A stretch of DNA of 17,575 bases from JBMYRH01 sp049602155 (GCA_049602155.1 JBMYRH010000051.1:1-17575), one strand, 5' to 3'. Counted from the stretch's first letter, positions 1-7,622 are shown. Notes: a model not told the origin generated them from the sequence alone. Program-made: numbers and translations.

Positions 1-18
1 CTGAGCCTGCAAATTATG

Positions 19-49
19 CCGACCCTCACACAACCCATCTAAGGGTCGG
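19..49. other. Inverted repeat (8-bp arms) upstream of the first gene
   Basis: CCGACCCT at 19-26 is the exact reverse complement of AGGGTCGG at 42-49, leaving a 15-base loop. There is no T-run after it. It could be the end of a transcript entering from the left or a protein-binding site. The rest of 1-288 holds no convincing gene. A 9-base direct repeat, CCCTTACCT, occurs at 100-108 and 114-122, and I see no clear sigma70 promoter. Confidence 0.35.
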
Positions 50-288
50 TTGGATAGACCGCCTCGGAGTGTGACGGTTTAATCGAGGGCCTCGGTTGAC
101 CCTTACCTAGGCGCCCTTACCTCAGCCCCTTGGACAACAATCCGGGCAGGGGTGCGATGGAGGACAGGAGCTTATGTGTAGCGAGGCAAGCGCCCACAGG
201 TTTGCCATCGTGGCCCTTGAGGGAGACTGTGTGTGAGGTGCAGGGGGCCCGGAGCCTTCTGCACAATCACCGCCATAAATGAGGTGGC

Positions 289-972
289 ATGAACCGAGTC
301 CCCCTGACCCTGAGCGCGCTCATCAGCCTCACGCCGGTCGCCGCGCTCTTGGCCGAGGCGGGGGTCGAAGAGGCGCAGCGGACCCTGAGCCCCATCGTGC
401 TCACTGTCGTGGCGGTCTTGAGTGTCGGTCATGTGTGGCTCAGGGAGCGCGAGACGCGCCTGCTGGGCCTGCTCGCCAAGGCGACCTGGACCGCGGGGCT
501 GATCATCGCTGGGGCCTTCGTCACGCCGGTCTACTGGTGCCTCCACGTCTACCTGCCTGCGAAGATGGCCGGGAGCGACGAGGGAGAGCCCTTCGTGCTC
601 CTGACCAAGGAGTCGAACCCCCTGAGGGCGCACATGCTCAAAGAGCTCTTGGTCGGCGCGGGCATCGACCTGCGCGTCCACGGCACCGAGGACGCCGCTG
701 GGATAGGGATGGGGCAGTTCATCGTCACTCAGCGCTTCAAGGTGCCCGCGTCCCAGCTCGCCGACGCCCAAGTGATCCTTAACTCGGAGCCCCCGGAGTC
801 AGACACCTCCCCAGAGCTGACCGAAGACGAGGTGCTCATCGAGCCCCCCGCCGACGTCACGGACCTGCCGCCCAGCCAAGGTCCCCCCGAGGCGGCCTCC
901 TTTGGCCTCGTCGAGGTCGCGGTCTGGGTCGTCATCGCCGTCGTCGCGCTGAAGCTCCTGGGCGTCTTCTAA
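289..972 (+). CDS. Membrane protein with DUF2007-type (putative signal-transducing) domain
   Basis: The product has 227 residues. Hydrophobic segments at about 34-51 and 67-89 look like two membrane helices. A soluble part at about 101-165 (FVLLTKESNPLRAHMLKELL, then GIDLRV and GMGQFIVT) resembles the DUF2007 family, small beta-alpha-beta domains that are PII/ACT-like in shape. An acidic Pro/Glu-rich linker (166-203) leads to a third hydrophobic helix at 206-224. DUF2007 proteins are widespread and their ligand is unknown, so the role cannot be named. The ATG at 289 has GAGGTGG at 281-287, a good ribosome site though close. The gene is flanked by 288 bases upstream and 155 bases downstream and appears to be a single-gene unit. 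The domain call is from recognisable sequence pattern only; the reading frame itself is secure from its codon bias. Confidence 0.8.
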   Translation: MNRVPLTLSALISLTPVAALLAEAGVEEAQRTLSPIVLTVVAVLSVGHVWLRERETRLLGLLAKATWTAGLIIAGAFVTPVYWCLHVYLPAKMAGSDEGEPFVLLTKESNPLRAHMLKELLVGAGIDLRVHGTEDAAGIGMGQFIVTQRFKVPASQLADAQVILNSEPPESDTSPELTEDEVLIEPPADVTDLPPSQGPPEAASFGLVEVAVWVVIAVVALKLLGVF

Positions 973-1127
973 CGCGACAGGCTGAGCAAAGAGCGCCACG
1001 CACTGCAGGGCCATCTCCGCCGTCTTATCCTTGTCCAAGGGCTTCGCTGCTGGCAGATTAGGCCACATCAGACCGCGTGATTTGTGCTGGCTATCACGCC
1101 GGGCCGACACGCTGGAGGGGCTCCTTT
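973..1127. other. Intergenic region with nothing recognised
   Basis: These 155 bases separate two plus-strand genes. A TTGTCC at about 1031 with AGATTA 18 bases later is only a poor sigma70 match. A GGAGGGG ribosome site for the next gene lies at 1114-1120. An open minus-strand frame crosses this stretch but continues antisense to the first gene and has no ribosome site. I do not call it a gene. Confidence 0.3.
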
Positions 1128-2018
1128 ATGAAGCATCCGCAGGGCATCGCGCGACGCGCCATCGTCACCCGGCTCACCGCGCTCATCGCGGTGTCGGTTA
1201 TGGTCGGGTCGCCCGCGCAGGCGCATCAGCCGTCGTATTCTGAGGGCCAACATAGCGCGCCAGAGAGCGCCTGGGCGGTCAGTGACATCGACCTCTCGAT
1301 CGTCGTCTATCACCCGGTCACCTGCGAATCGCCGCAGCTTTGGCTCGGGTTCCGCGCTGATGATCCCCGCGATATTTTTTATCAGCTGGGGGTCCCTAAG
1401 ATCGACCGCTTGAGTGACTACCGGCCCTCTATCGCGCTGCTGGCGCCGGGGCTGCCGGCCATCGACGAGCCCTTGCCCTTCGTTGTCCCCGAGGGCCTCG
1501 GCGGCATCATCACCCACACCGATGACATCGAGGCGCCAGACGAGTTCTTCGAGCCCTTCACGCAGACCACGTCATGGATCCTCGAAGAGACGACTGAGAG
1601 CCTGCCCGAGGCGGGCGTCGGCTACATCGTCGCCTGGCACCCCGAGGGCCAAACAGGCAAGCTCTGGGTCGCGGTCGGTGACGTCGAGGACTTCAGTGAC
1701 GTCGACTGGGACGCCGCCGCTGACTGGCTGGAGAACACTCAGACCTTCCACGAAGAGCCGCCCTACGTCCCGGATCCACCCATCGAAGAGGTGATCTGCG
1801 TCGCGCCCGAGCCCGAGCCTGAGCCGGAGCCCGAGCCCGAACTTGAGCCCGAGCCTGAGCCGGAGCCGGTGACCGTCGTCGAGGTCGCAGCGCCCCCCAC
1901 AGCAGAGGCTCAGGGATGCGGCACGGGTGCGCGCGCCCCGCTCAGTGGAGGGTGGCTACTTGTCGCCGTCATGGGGGCCTTCGTGTGGGTCCGCCGCCGC
2001 CCCCAATTCAGCCACTGA
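1128..2018 (+). CDS. Secreted protein with Glu-Pro spacer and MYXO-CTERM-like sorting tail
   Basis: The 296-residue protein starts at the ATG at 1128, placed 7 bases after GGAGGGG. A longer frame opens at 1077 but lacks a ribosome site. Residues 1-32 form a Sec signal peptide (Arg-rich start, hydrophobic core, SPAQA cleavage site). The exported domain, about 33-220, contains VPKIDRLSDYRPSIALLAP, EFFEPFT and GKLWVAVGDVEDF. From memory, these resemble a group of unassigned secreted beta-sandwich proteins with VPKI, FYEPF and G-KY-LAVG motifs. A spacer of about nine Glu-Pro pairs follows (about 227-247). The tail (263-296) is GCGTG, one membrane helix, then RRR. Myxobacterial MYXO-CTERM tails share this Cys-Gly, helix, Arg-cluster plan, so processing and surface anchoring are likely. 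The function of the main domain is unknown. The gene converges on the minus-strand operon. Confidence 0.85.
   Translation: MKHPQGIARRAIVTRLTALIAVSVMVGSPAQAHQPSYSEGQHSAPESAWAVSDIDLSIVVYHPVTCESPQLWLGFRADDPRDIFYQLGVPKIDRLSDYRPSIALLAPGLPAIDEPLPFVVPEGLGGIITHTDDIEAPDEFFEPFTQTTSWILEETTESLPEAGVGYIVAWHPEGQTGKLWVAVGDVEDFSDVDWDAAADWLENTQTFHEEPPYVPDPPIEEVICVAPEPEPEPEPEPELEPEPEPEPVTVVEVAAPPTAEAQGCGTGARAPLSGGWLLVAVMGAFVWVRRRPQFSH
1803..1869 (+). repeat. Short in-frame tandem repeat encoding Glu-Pro
   Basis: Imperfect 6- and 12-base units (GAGCCC, GAGCCT, GAGCCG) encode an alternating Glu-Pro run interrupted once by Leu. Such rigid spacers hold a domain away from the membrane, as in TonB. The repeat is within the coding sequence and could vary in copy number between strains. 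Confidence 0.8.
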
Positions 2019-2067
2019 GCCCAGCCCAGAGCCACGACGGGCTCGATAAACCAACCTGATGGCGCAC

Positions 2068-2090
2068 GGCCCCGGGGCGCCCCCGAGGCC
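2068..2090. terminator. GC-rich stem-loop between convergent genes, possible bidirectional terminator
   Basis: GGCC at 2068-2071 pairs with GGCC at 2087-2090. Next to it CGGG pairs with CCCG across one mismatch, giving about eight pairs around a short GC loop. It lies in the 84-base gap between the stop codons of two convergent genes. It lacks a T-run, so intrinsic termination would be weak. Its position rather than its sequence is the main argument. Confidence 0.4.
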
Positions 2091-2102
2091 GCACTGCGTG
2101 AT

Positions 2103-3713
2103 TCAGGGCAGCGCGCCCTGAGCGATCCACGCCTGAATAAGTGCGATGTCATCAGGCCCAAGCCCATCGGTGCCGAGCGGCATCTTGTTGCCGATCCATT
2201 CATCACCGTCCTGATAAGGCCGAACCTTGTGCAAGAGCAGCGACGCCTCGGGGTCACCCGGGACGACGTAGGCCGTGTACGCCAGGTTGGTCGCCGCGCT
2301 CTGTCCGTTCGTGAGGCTGTGATACGCCTCCTCCATCTCGCCCAAGTAGAGGCCGTCAAAGGGTGAACTGTGGCAATAGCCGCTCGCGCAGCCCTGGACC
2401 TCGAAGACCGCCTCGTAGACGACCTCAAAGGTCACCGCGACCTCATCGACAGCCTGACAGACGCCGTCGACACAGCTCGTGGACGCACACCACATGTCCG
2501 CGACACACGGCGCGCCCTGTGGCTGAGGGGTCAGGCAGCTCCCGTGCTGCTCTCCTTGCCCGCTGTAGGTGCACAGCCCGCTGCAGCAATCGCTGCCGGC
2601 GTGGCAGTCCTGATCGACCTCTTGGCAGCCATCGACCTTGCAGAGCCCATCGACGCACGCCCCGCTCTCACACCAAGAGCCCTCGAGGCAGAACGTATTC
2701 AAGGGCTGCAGCGGCTGACAGACGCCCGGAGTGTAGGCCATCGAGCCCGAGTAGGTGCAGAACCCATCGCAGCATTCGCCGTCACTCCAGCACGGCTGCT
2801 GCTGGCTGACACAGGTCGGCTCACCACAGGCGCCGTCGACGCAGCTGCCGCTGACGCACCACGTGTCATCCAGACACGCTGAGCCCGTGCCCTGCGCACT
2901 GAAGCACTCGCCAGGGATGTAGGGGCTCTGTTGGTCCCAGGTGCAGAGCCCACTGCAGCACTCCTCGCCCTCGTAGCACATCGCGCCGTTGTCGGTGCAG
3001 GACTCGGACGTGCAGATGCCGTCGGTGCAGGTCCCGGACTCACACCAGTCGTGGTACCAGCAGGCCTGACCGTCAGCGAGGGGTGCCATGCAGCTCCCCG
3101 GCACGTAGCCGCCGCCCTCGGCACAGAAGAGGTCACCACAGCAGTCGGAGTTGCTCCAGCAGCCGTCTCCGGCGCCATCGCACGCCTCGGGCTGGCAGGC
3201 GCCGTCGACGCAGTGGCCGCTGACGCACCACACGTCGCCTTCACAGTGACCGCCCTCATCGACCTGAAGCTGACAGTGCCCAGGCATGTAGGAGGAGCCG
3301 TCGTAGGTGCAGAAGCCCTCGCAGCAGTCCGTGCCGCTGTAGCAGCCGAGGAGCCCACCGGTCGTGGTGTCCTGACACGGCGGCGTGTCCGTAGATGGAT
3401 CACCGCTGGGGGGATCGTCCGTGGGGGGATCACCGCTGGGGGGCTCGTCCGCAGGGGGAGCATCGCTGGAGGGGTCATCGGTCACGGGGTCGCCGGTCAT
3501 AGGATCGGTCATCGGTGGGCTGTCGCCGACGGGCTCATCGGGGCGCTCATCGCGCGCCTGGCGATTGGCTGAAGCGCCCGAGTCGATGACGGGGGCCGCG
3601 GTGCCCTCCCCAGCGGTCTGATCGACCGAGGGGTGGGCAGGGAAGCTGTCCGCGCAGCCCGTCACGAGGAGGGCAGCGCAGACACACAGAAGGGGGGCTA
3701 GGGGGTGTCGCAT
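2103..3713 (-). CDS. Lipoprotein with five Cys-rich repeats and a C-terminal cytochrome-like (CX4CH) domain
   Basis: The product has 536 residues. The start is the ATG at 3713, preceded by AAGGAG; the open frame upstream reads through the previous gene. Residues 1-20 are a lipoprotein signal ending LVTGC. An Asp/Pro linker (about 60-112) contains 10-residue repeats. Five Cys-rich units follow (about 113-178, 179-239, 240-301, 302-363, 364-419), each of the form C-x(5)-CC-x(3/4)-C ... WC-x-S-x(2)-C-x-DG-x-C, typical of disulfide-stabilised extracellular modules. Residues 429-534 resemble the small cytochrome-like domains found in many myxobacterial and planctomycete surface proteins: GCASGYCHSS (heme-type motif with four spacer residues), VVPGDPEASLLLHK, and KMPLG, whose Met511 could be the axial ligand. 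It is the last gene of the operon, 17 bases after the DUF5989 gene. Heme binding is inferred; the CX4CH spacing is not canonical. Confidence 0.88.
   Translation of the reverse strand: MRHPLAPLLCVCAALLVTGCADSFPAHPSVDQTAGEGTAAPVIDSGASANRQARDERPDEPVGDSPPMTDPMTGDPVTDDPSSDAPPADEPPSGDPPTDDPPSGDPSTDTPPCQDTTTGGLLGCYSGTDCCEGFCTYDGSSYMPGHCQLQVDEGGHCEGDVWCVSGHCVDGACQPEACDGAGDGCWSNSDCCGDLFCAEGGGYVPGSCMAPLADGQACWYHDWCESGTCTDGICTSESCTDNGAMCYEGEECCSGLCTWDQQSPYIPGECFSAQGTGSACLDDTWCVSGSCVDGACGEPTCVSQQQPCWSDGECCDGFCTYSGSMAYTPGVCQPLQPLNTFCLEGSWCESGACVDGLCKVDGCQEVDQDCHAGSDCCSGLCTYSGQGEQHGSCLTPQPQGAPCVADMWCASTSCVDGVCQAVDEVAVTFEVVYEAVFEVQGCASGYCHSSPFDGLYLGEMEEAYHSLTNGQSAATNLAYTAYVVPGDPEASLLLHKVRPYQDGDEWIGNKMPLGTDGLGPDDIALIQAWIAQGALP
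3387..3506 (-). repeat. Four 30-bp tandem units encoding the Asp/Pro linker
   Basis: Units begin at 3387, 3417, 3447 and 3477. The first two differ at only a few positions; the later ones have diverged more. Each encodes a 10-residue unit such as DPPSGDPPTD, joining the lipid anchor to the Cys-rich domains. Copy number could change by slippage without breaking the frame. Confidence 0.8.
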
Positions 3714-3730
3714 CGGGGGCTCCTTGGGTC

Positions 3731-3916
3731 CTAAAATATGGTGTAGACAAAGGGGGCGGCGTACTCGACCACCTGGACGACGCCGATGAGCATGCCTCCG
3801 AGGAGCAGCACGCCGACCATCGGCAAGAGCCACCAGCGGCCCGTCGAGATGAAGAAGGTTGAGAGGGCGCCCAGGGTGCGCAGCTTGTGGCGCGCTCGGC
3901 GAAGTGATCGGGACAT
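3731..3916 (-). CDS. DUF5989 family small membrane protein
   Basis: This is a 61-residue protein. A basic N-terminus (MSRSLRRARHK) is followed by RWWLLPMVGVLLLGGMLIGV and ends AAPFVYTIF. DUF5989 proteins as I know them have W-LLP, one membrane helix and a closing APF-YT-F, so the match is good over the whole length. The family is usually found beside a carbamoyltransferase and an SGNH hydrolase, as here. Its function is not established. The ATG at 3916 has GGAAAGGAG upstream, so translation is clearly independent. It lies 29 bases after the carbamoyltransferase stop and 17 bases before the lipoprotein. An inference is that it anchors the soluble carbamoyltransferase at the inner membrane. Confidence 0.88.
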   Translation of the reverse strand: MSRSLRRARHKLRTLGALSTFFISTGRWWLLPMVGVLLLGGMLIGVVQVVEYAAPFVYTIF

Positions 3917-3945
3917 GGTGAGGCTCCTTTCCAAGGGACTGTGGG

Positions 3946-5691
3946 TTAGGCCGCGCGCTCGACGAGGCAGCGCTCCATGACGAGGAAGTCGAGGCCGGAG
4001 CGCGCGAAGGTCGCGTAGGCATCCGCGGGCGAGGCGCACATCGGCTCACCCTTGAGGTTCATCGAGGTGTTGAGCAGGACGCCCACCCCGGTCTCCTCCC
4101 GGAACGCCTCGAGGACGCCGTGGAGCCTAGGGCTTGAGGCCTCGCTGACGGTCTGCACCCGAGCGGTACCATCGACGTGCGTCACTGCGCCGAGGACCTC
4201 TCGGCCAGCGTCGGTCACGGGGACCACCGAGAGCATGTGATCGGTGAGGAAGTCGGGGCGGGTCGTCGAGACCTGAAACCAGGTGGCCGCCTCGTCCGCC
4301 AAGACCGCGGGCGCGAAGGGCCGGAAGGGCTCGCGGAACTTCACCGAGCGGTTCACGCGCTCTCGGGTGTCCTCGCGCCTCGGGTCCGCGATGATGGAGC
4401 GGTTCCCGAGGGCCCGAGGGCCCCACTCAAAGCGACCGCTAAAGAGGCCACCGACCTCGCCATCAGCGAGGCGACTGGCGACGTGGCGGTTCAAGGTCGC
4501 CTCATCCTCAAAGACCCGGTGACGGATGCGCGTGTCGGTCAAGAAGCCCTCGACCTCGTCCTGGCCGTAGCCCTGACCGAGGAAGGGTGTCTTGAGCGCC
4601 CCACCGCGAGGCTCACCCAGGACGACATGCGCGACGTAGAGGGCCGCGCCGAGCGCGCCGCCCGCGTCACCGGCCGCCGGTTGGACATAGAGGGCCTCGA
4701 AGGGGCCGTCTTTGGCGAGCTTGGCGTTGGCGACCGAGTTCAACGCGACGCCGCCATCGAGGCAGAGGTTCGTCTCGCCGGTCTTGGCTTGGGCGCGCTT
4801 GGCCGCCGCGAAGACATAGCGTTCACAGTGCGCCTGAAGCGACGCGGCGATGTCCGCGAAGCGCTGGTCGGCCTCATCGACGGCTGGGAGGGTCATGGGC
4901 GAGCCGGGCACCCGGGCTGGCCCCAGGAGATCTTCGAGCGCTGGCGTGAAGCTCCGCTGAGGGTCTCGATCGAAGCAGAAGACGTCCATGTCTAGGGTGA
5001 GCGTCCCGTCGTCACCGATGGCGCAGACCTTCTCCATCACGTCGATGTAGCGCGGGGTGCCGTAGGAGGCGAGGCCCATGACCTTGTACTCGCCGTTGTT
5101 CACCTCGAAGCCCAAGTAGGCGGTGATGGCCGAGTAGAGGAGCCCGATGGAGTCCGGGAAGTGGAGCTCCTCGACGAGCTCCAAGCGGCACCCGTCGGCG
5201 TCGGACACGCCGTGGTGAATGGCTGCTGTCGCCCACTCTCCCACGCCGTCCAAGGTGAGCACCGCAGCCGAGTCAAAGGGAGAGCTGAAGAAGCTCGCCG
5301 CGGCGTGGGAGAGGTGATGCTCAGAGAAGCAGACGAGCTCTGGGTCGCAGCCGAGCGCCTCGGCGAGGTCGCTTTGCAGCCACAGGCGCTTGGAGAGCCA
5401 CGTGCCCATCGCCGAGACGAATTGCCCCAGCCCACGCGGGAAGATGCGGAGCTGATGCGTCAGCAGGCGCTCGAACTTTCGGAGGGGCTTCTCGTAGAAG
5501 ACCACATGATCGATGTCATCGATCGTCAGCCCGGCGGTCTCGAGGCAAAACGCCACCGCGTGGACCGGCGTCGAGCTGTCGTGCTTGACCCGGGTGAAGC
5601 GCTCCTCTTGAGCGGCGGCGACAAGGGTCCCGTCGACGACCAAGGCCGCGGCGGCGTCATGAAAGTAAGCGCTGATTCCTAAGACGTTCAT
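3946..5691 (-). CDS. O-carbamoyltransferase, NodU/CmcH/TobZ family
   Basis: The 581-residue protein is full length for the family. These enzymes make carbamoyladenylate from carbamoyl phosphate and ATP, then transfer the carbamoyl group to a hydroxyl on a sugar or natural product. The N-terminal Kae1-like half starts MNVLGISAYFHDAAA. It carries SEHHLSHAAASFF, LTLDGVGEW, NNGEYKVMGLA and GDAGGALGAA. His125, His129, Asp148 and Asp342 fit the spacing of the metal site described for TobZ. The C-terminal half has GPRALGNRSI, FREPFRPFAP and LNTSMNLKGEPM, all family hallmarks. No active-site element appears to be missing. The ATG at 5691 shares its A with the stop of the preceding gene (TAATG) and has GGAGG nine bases upstream, indicating translational coupling. 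No polyketide, peptide synthetase or glycosyltransferase gene is nearby, so the acceptor is unknown. Confidence 0.95.
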   Translation of the reverse strand: MNVLGISAYFHDAAAALVVDGTLVAAAQEERFTRVKHDSSTPVHAVAFCLETAGLTIDDIDHVVFYEKPLRKFERLLTHQLRIFPRGLGQFVSAMGTWLSKRLWLQSDLAEALGCDPELVCFSEHHLSHAAASFFSSPFDSAAVLTLDGVGEWATAAIHHGVSDADGCRLELVEELHFPDSIGLLYSAITAYLGFEVNNGEYKVMGLASYGTPRYIDVMEKVCAIGDDGTLTLDMDVFCFDRDPQRSFTPALEDLLGPARVPGSPMTLPAVDEADQRFADIAASLQAHCERYVFAAAKRAQAKTGETNLCLDGGVALNSVANAKLAKDGPFEALYVQPAAGDAGGALGAALYVAHVVLGEPRGGALKTPFLGQGYGQDEVEGFLTDTRIRHRVFEDEATLNRHVASRLADGEVGGLFSGRFEWGPRALGNRSIIADPRREDTRERVNRSVKFREPFRPFAPAVLADEAATWFQVSTTRPDFLTDHMLSVVPVTDAGREVLGAVTHVDGTARVQTVSEASSPRLHGVLEAFREETGVGVLLNTSMNLKGEPMCASPADAYATFARSGLDFLVMERCLVERAA

Positions 5692-6452
5692 TAGTAGGGC
5701 CTCCGGAGGTCTTCAATCGTCAGGGGAGCGGCATGAGGGGGGCGCCAGCCGGTCGGCTTACTGCGGTCGACCACGCGCTGAATGAGCGCGAACGGTGGGA
5801 GCACGACCAAGAAGAGGGCCGAGAGCACCCCGCGCACCAGGACGTCCCCGATACGGCGACCCGACCGGCGCCAGGCCATCCAGGCCTCGTCCATGCGCAC
5901 GCTGCGGATGGCGCGGTCGACCTCGTCACCGCGGCCCTCCTCACGCCACTCGTCGAGGAGCTTCTTGGAGTAGCTGGCGTGGAAGTGCTCATCGCGGCCG
6001 ATGTCCTCAAAGAGGTGGTGCAGCGTGTCACCGAGCCCATCGACGTCGTGGGTGGCGAAGTGCTCACTTAGGACCTCGAACTGCGCCTTCGCGCGGGACT
6101 CGCTCAGCCAGACAAAGGCCACAAAGCGCACCAAACCCAGGCGCTCGTAGAGGTCCTGACGGATGGCGTGCATGCGACCGTAATGGCCCGCGTTGGCCTC
6201 GGGCCCTCCGACCTCTTTGGCCACCTTGGCGAAGTGCTGCGCGTGGCGCGCCTCATCGAGGCCGTGGCGGTAGAAGAGGCGGCGGAGGCGGGGGTCTTCG
6301 GTCAACTCAGCGGCGCGGAACATGTCCAGCGCGCTGCCTCGCTCGGTGTGGCTAAAGCCCATCAGCTTTCGGGCGATGGTCGCGCGACGGCGCCACGCGA
6401 GTGGGGCAAAGAAGCGGAGCAGTCGTGGGAGCCTGGCGACATCTGCGATCAC
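5691..6452 (-). CDS. Ferritin-like diiron protein with C-terminal membrane segment
   Basis: The product has 253 residues. The start is a GTG at 6452, six bases after AGGAGGT, inside a GTGA overlap with the SGNH gene. Helical metal-ligand motifs are visible: Glu37 on a first helix, DEARH (Glu67, His70), Glu118 or Glu126 on a third helix, and DEHFH (Glu155, His158). This E...ExxH...E...ExxH pattern marks the ferritin-like, carboxylate-bridged diiron superfamily, which includes rubrerythrins, MiaE-type hydroxylases and AurF-type N-oxygenases. I cannot assign the subfamily. After the four-helix core, residues about 206-228 (VLVRGVLSALFLVVLPPFAL) form a hydrophobic, probably membrane-associated helix. 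The gene sits between the hydrolase and the carbamoyltransferase and is coupled to both by overlap, so oxidation of the same substrate is a reasonable inference, not a demonstrated role. Confidence 0.85.
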   Translation of the reverse strand: MIADVARLPRLLRFFAPLAWRRRATIARKLMGFSHTERGSALDMFRAAELTEDPRLRRLFYRHGLDEARHAQHFAKVAKEVGGPEANAGHYGRMHAIRQDLYERLGLVRFVAFVWLSESRAKAQFEVLSEHFATHDVDGLGDTLHHLFEDIGRDEHFHASYSKKLLDEWREEGRGDEVDRAIRSVRMDEAWMAWRRSGRRIGDVLVRGVLSALFLVVLPPFALIQRVVDRSKPTGWRPPHAAPLTIEDLRRPY

Positions 6453-7609
6453 GGGCGGACCTCCTGGTGAGCGAGTTGAGCGTCAGCGCCCGAGGGCGTG
6501 ACGACAGCGGGGGCCAAGGCGCGCGCCACGGCGGCGTGCCCTTGAGGCGAGAGGTGGTAGTCGTCGGGCAGAAATGCACCGGGGGAGGCGGCCAGCAGTG
6601 GCCCGCGCAGGTCGACAGCCCGCAGCCCGTGGTGGCGTGCCTCTCCTAAGAAGAGGTCTAAGAGCACCTCGGTCGGGCGCAGATCGACGCGGCCCCCCGC
6701 GTACTTCTTCCACTCCGATGCGTGGACCTGCACGTCCATGGGCAAGCCGGCGACGACGACCCGGCAGCCCAGCGCCCGACACCGCGCACGGACCGCCATC
6801 AGCGGCGCAGTCAGGCGTGAACGGTAGCGTCCATCGGGGCGGGTGAGGTGCGGCAGATCACTGAGGAGCCGGTCGGCGCTGACCGCGCGCTGCGGCGGTG
6901 GACCGCTGGCGTGCGCGAGGAGCTCACGGACGCCGAAGACCAGGTGCGAACGCCCCATCAACCACGCGCGCCCCGGGAAGTCCGTGACCTCCGGCTGCCC
7001 CTTCAGCACAAAAGCGGCCCAGCCGTCACGCGCGGTGGTCCGCTCTAGGTTCGGGAGCTTGGCCTCAAACCAATCGTTGGCGACGTTGGCGAAGTAGACC
7101 ACGACCTCAGGGCGGTAGGTGGGGCCATGGGTGTCGAGCGCCAAGACCTGCTCATGGGGCCCCCAAGTCGGCACCCCAGCGTTGAGCACCTCGTAGTCAG
7201 CGCCGAGCTCACCCTGGAGGTAGGTCGACATGGCGTGCGCCTCATTGACCCCGTAGCCGAAGACCTGACTGTCCCCCAAGAGCATCACGCGGCCGGCGAC
7301 CGGTGAGGCGCCCTCCGCGGGGCGCCACTCGGGGCCACGGAAGCCCAGCGCGTTAGTCGTGACCTCCGTGACGCGACCCTCCCGGCTGCGCGTCGCAGTC
7401 GATGTGCTCGGGCTGAGGCGGACGCCGAAGGTCGCGTCGGCTTCGTAGATGTTGAGGAAGGGGAAGGCGTGGTCGCGGGCGAGGCCCGCGAGGCCCTCGA
7501 CCATGACTACGCCCAGGGTCAGCGAGAGGCAGGTGATGAGGGTGCGGGCGACCCAGCCGATGTGGGGCGGGGCGTCTTGGCGATCTTCAGCTTGGCTCGG
7601 AGTGTGCAT
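6449..7609 (-). CDS. Membrane-anchored SGNH/GDSL hydrolase (AlgX-like N-terminal motif)
   Basis: The product has 386 residues from the ATG at 7609. The frame is open back to a TTG at 7627, but that codon lies inside the sigma54 -12 element and so upstream of the transcript. Residues about 23-44 form a membrane helix, leaving the rest outside. SGNH blocks are present: VMLLGDSQVFGYG with Ser114, LNAGVPTWGP with Gly145, ANVANDW with Asn178, and PDDYHLSPQGH with Asp349 and His352 completing the triad. The TNALGFRGPEW stretch before block I is common in AlgX-like and carbamoyltransferase-linked SGNH proteins, which act as esterases or O-acyl transferases on glycans. No ribosome site precedes the start, and the predicted transcript has only about three leader bases. 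It is the first gene of the operon and overlaps the diiron gene by GTGA. Confidence 0.87.
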   Translation of the reverse strand: MHTPSQAEDRQDAPPHIGWVARTLITCLSLTLGVVMVEGLAGLARDHAFPFLNIYEADATFGVRLSPSTSTATRSREGRVTEVTTNALGFRGPEWRPAEGASPVAGRVMLLGDSQVFGYGVNEAHAMSTYLQGELGADYEVLNAGVPTWGPHEQVLALDTHGPTYRPEVVVYFANVANDWFEAKLPNLERTTARDGWAAFVLKGQPEVTDFPGRAWLMGRSHLVFGVRELLAHASGPPPQRAVSADRLLSDLPHLTRPDGRYRSRLTAPLMAVRARCRALGCRVVVAGLPMDVQVHASEWKKYAGGRVDLRPTEVLLDLFLGEARHHGLRAVDLRGPLLAASPGAFLPDDYHLSPQGHAAVARALAPAVVTPSGADAQLAHQEVRP

Positions 7610-7622
7610 GACATGAGTACTG

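Noticed and set aside
799..1110. Minus-strand frame across the first intergenic region
   Set aside because: It lies largely antisense to the DUF2007 gene, has no ribosome site and no recognisable domain. The intergenic part might be a decayed fragment, but nothing supports that.
3714..4049. Long N-terminal extension of the Cys-rich lipoprotein
   Set aside because: It reads through the DUF5989 gene in another frame; a lipoprotein signal and a ribosome site begin at 3713.
4177..4995. 272-residue plus-strand frame opposite the carbamoyltransferase
   Set aside because: Antisense shadow of a well-conserved enzyme with no motif or ribosome site of its own.
3946..5691. Carbamoyltransferase as part of an antibiotic or Nod-factor cluster
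   Set aside because: No polyketide synthase, peptide synthetase, aminosugar or acyltransferase partner genes of those pathways are present; the neighbours point to an envelope target.
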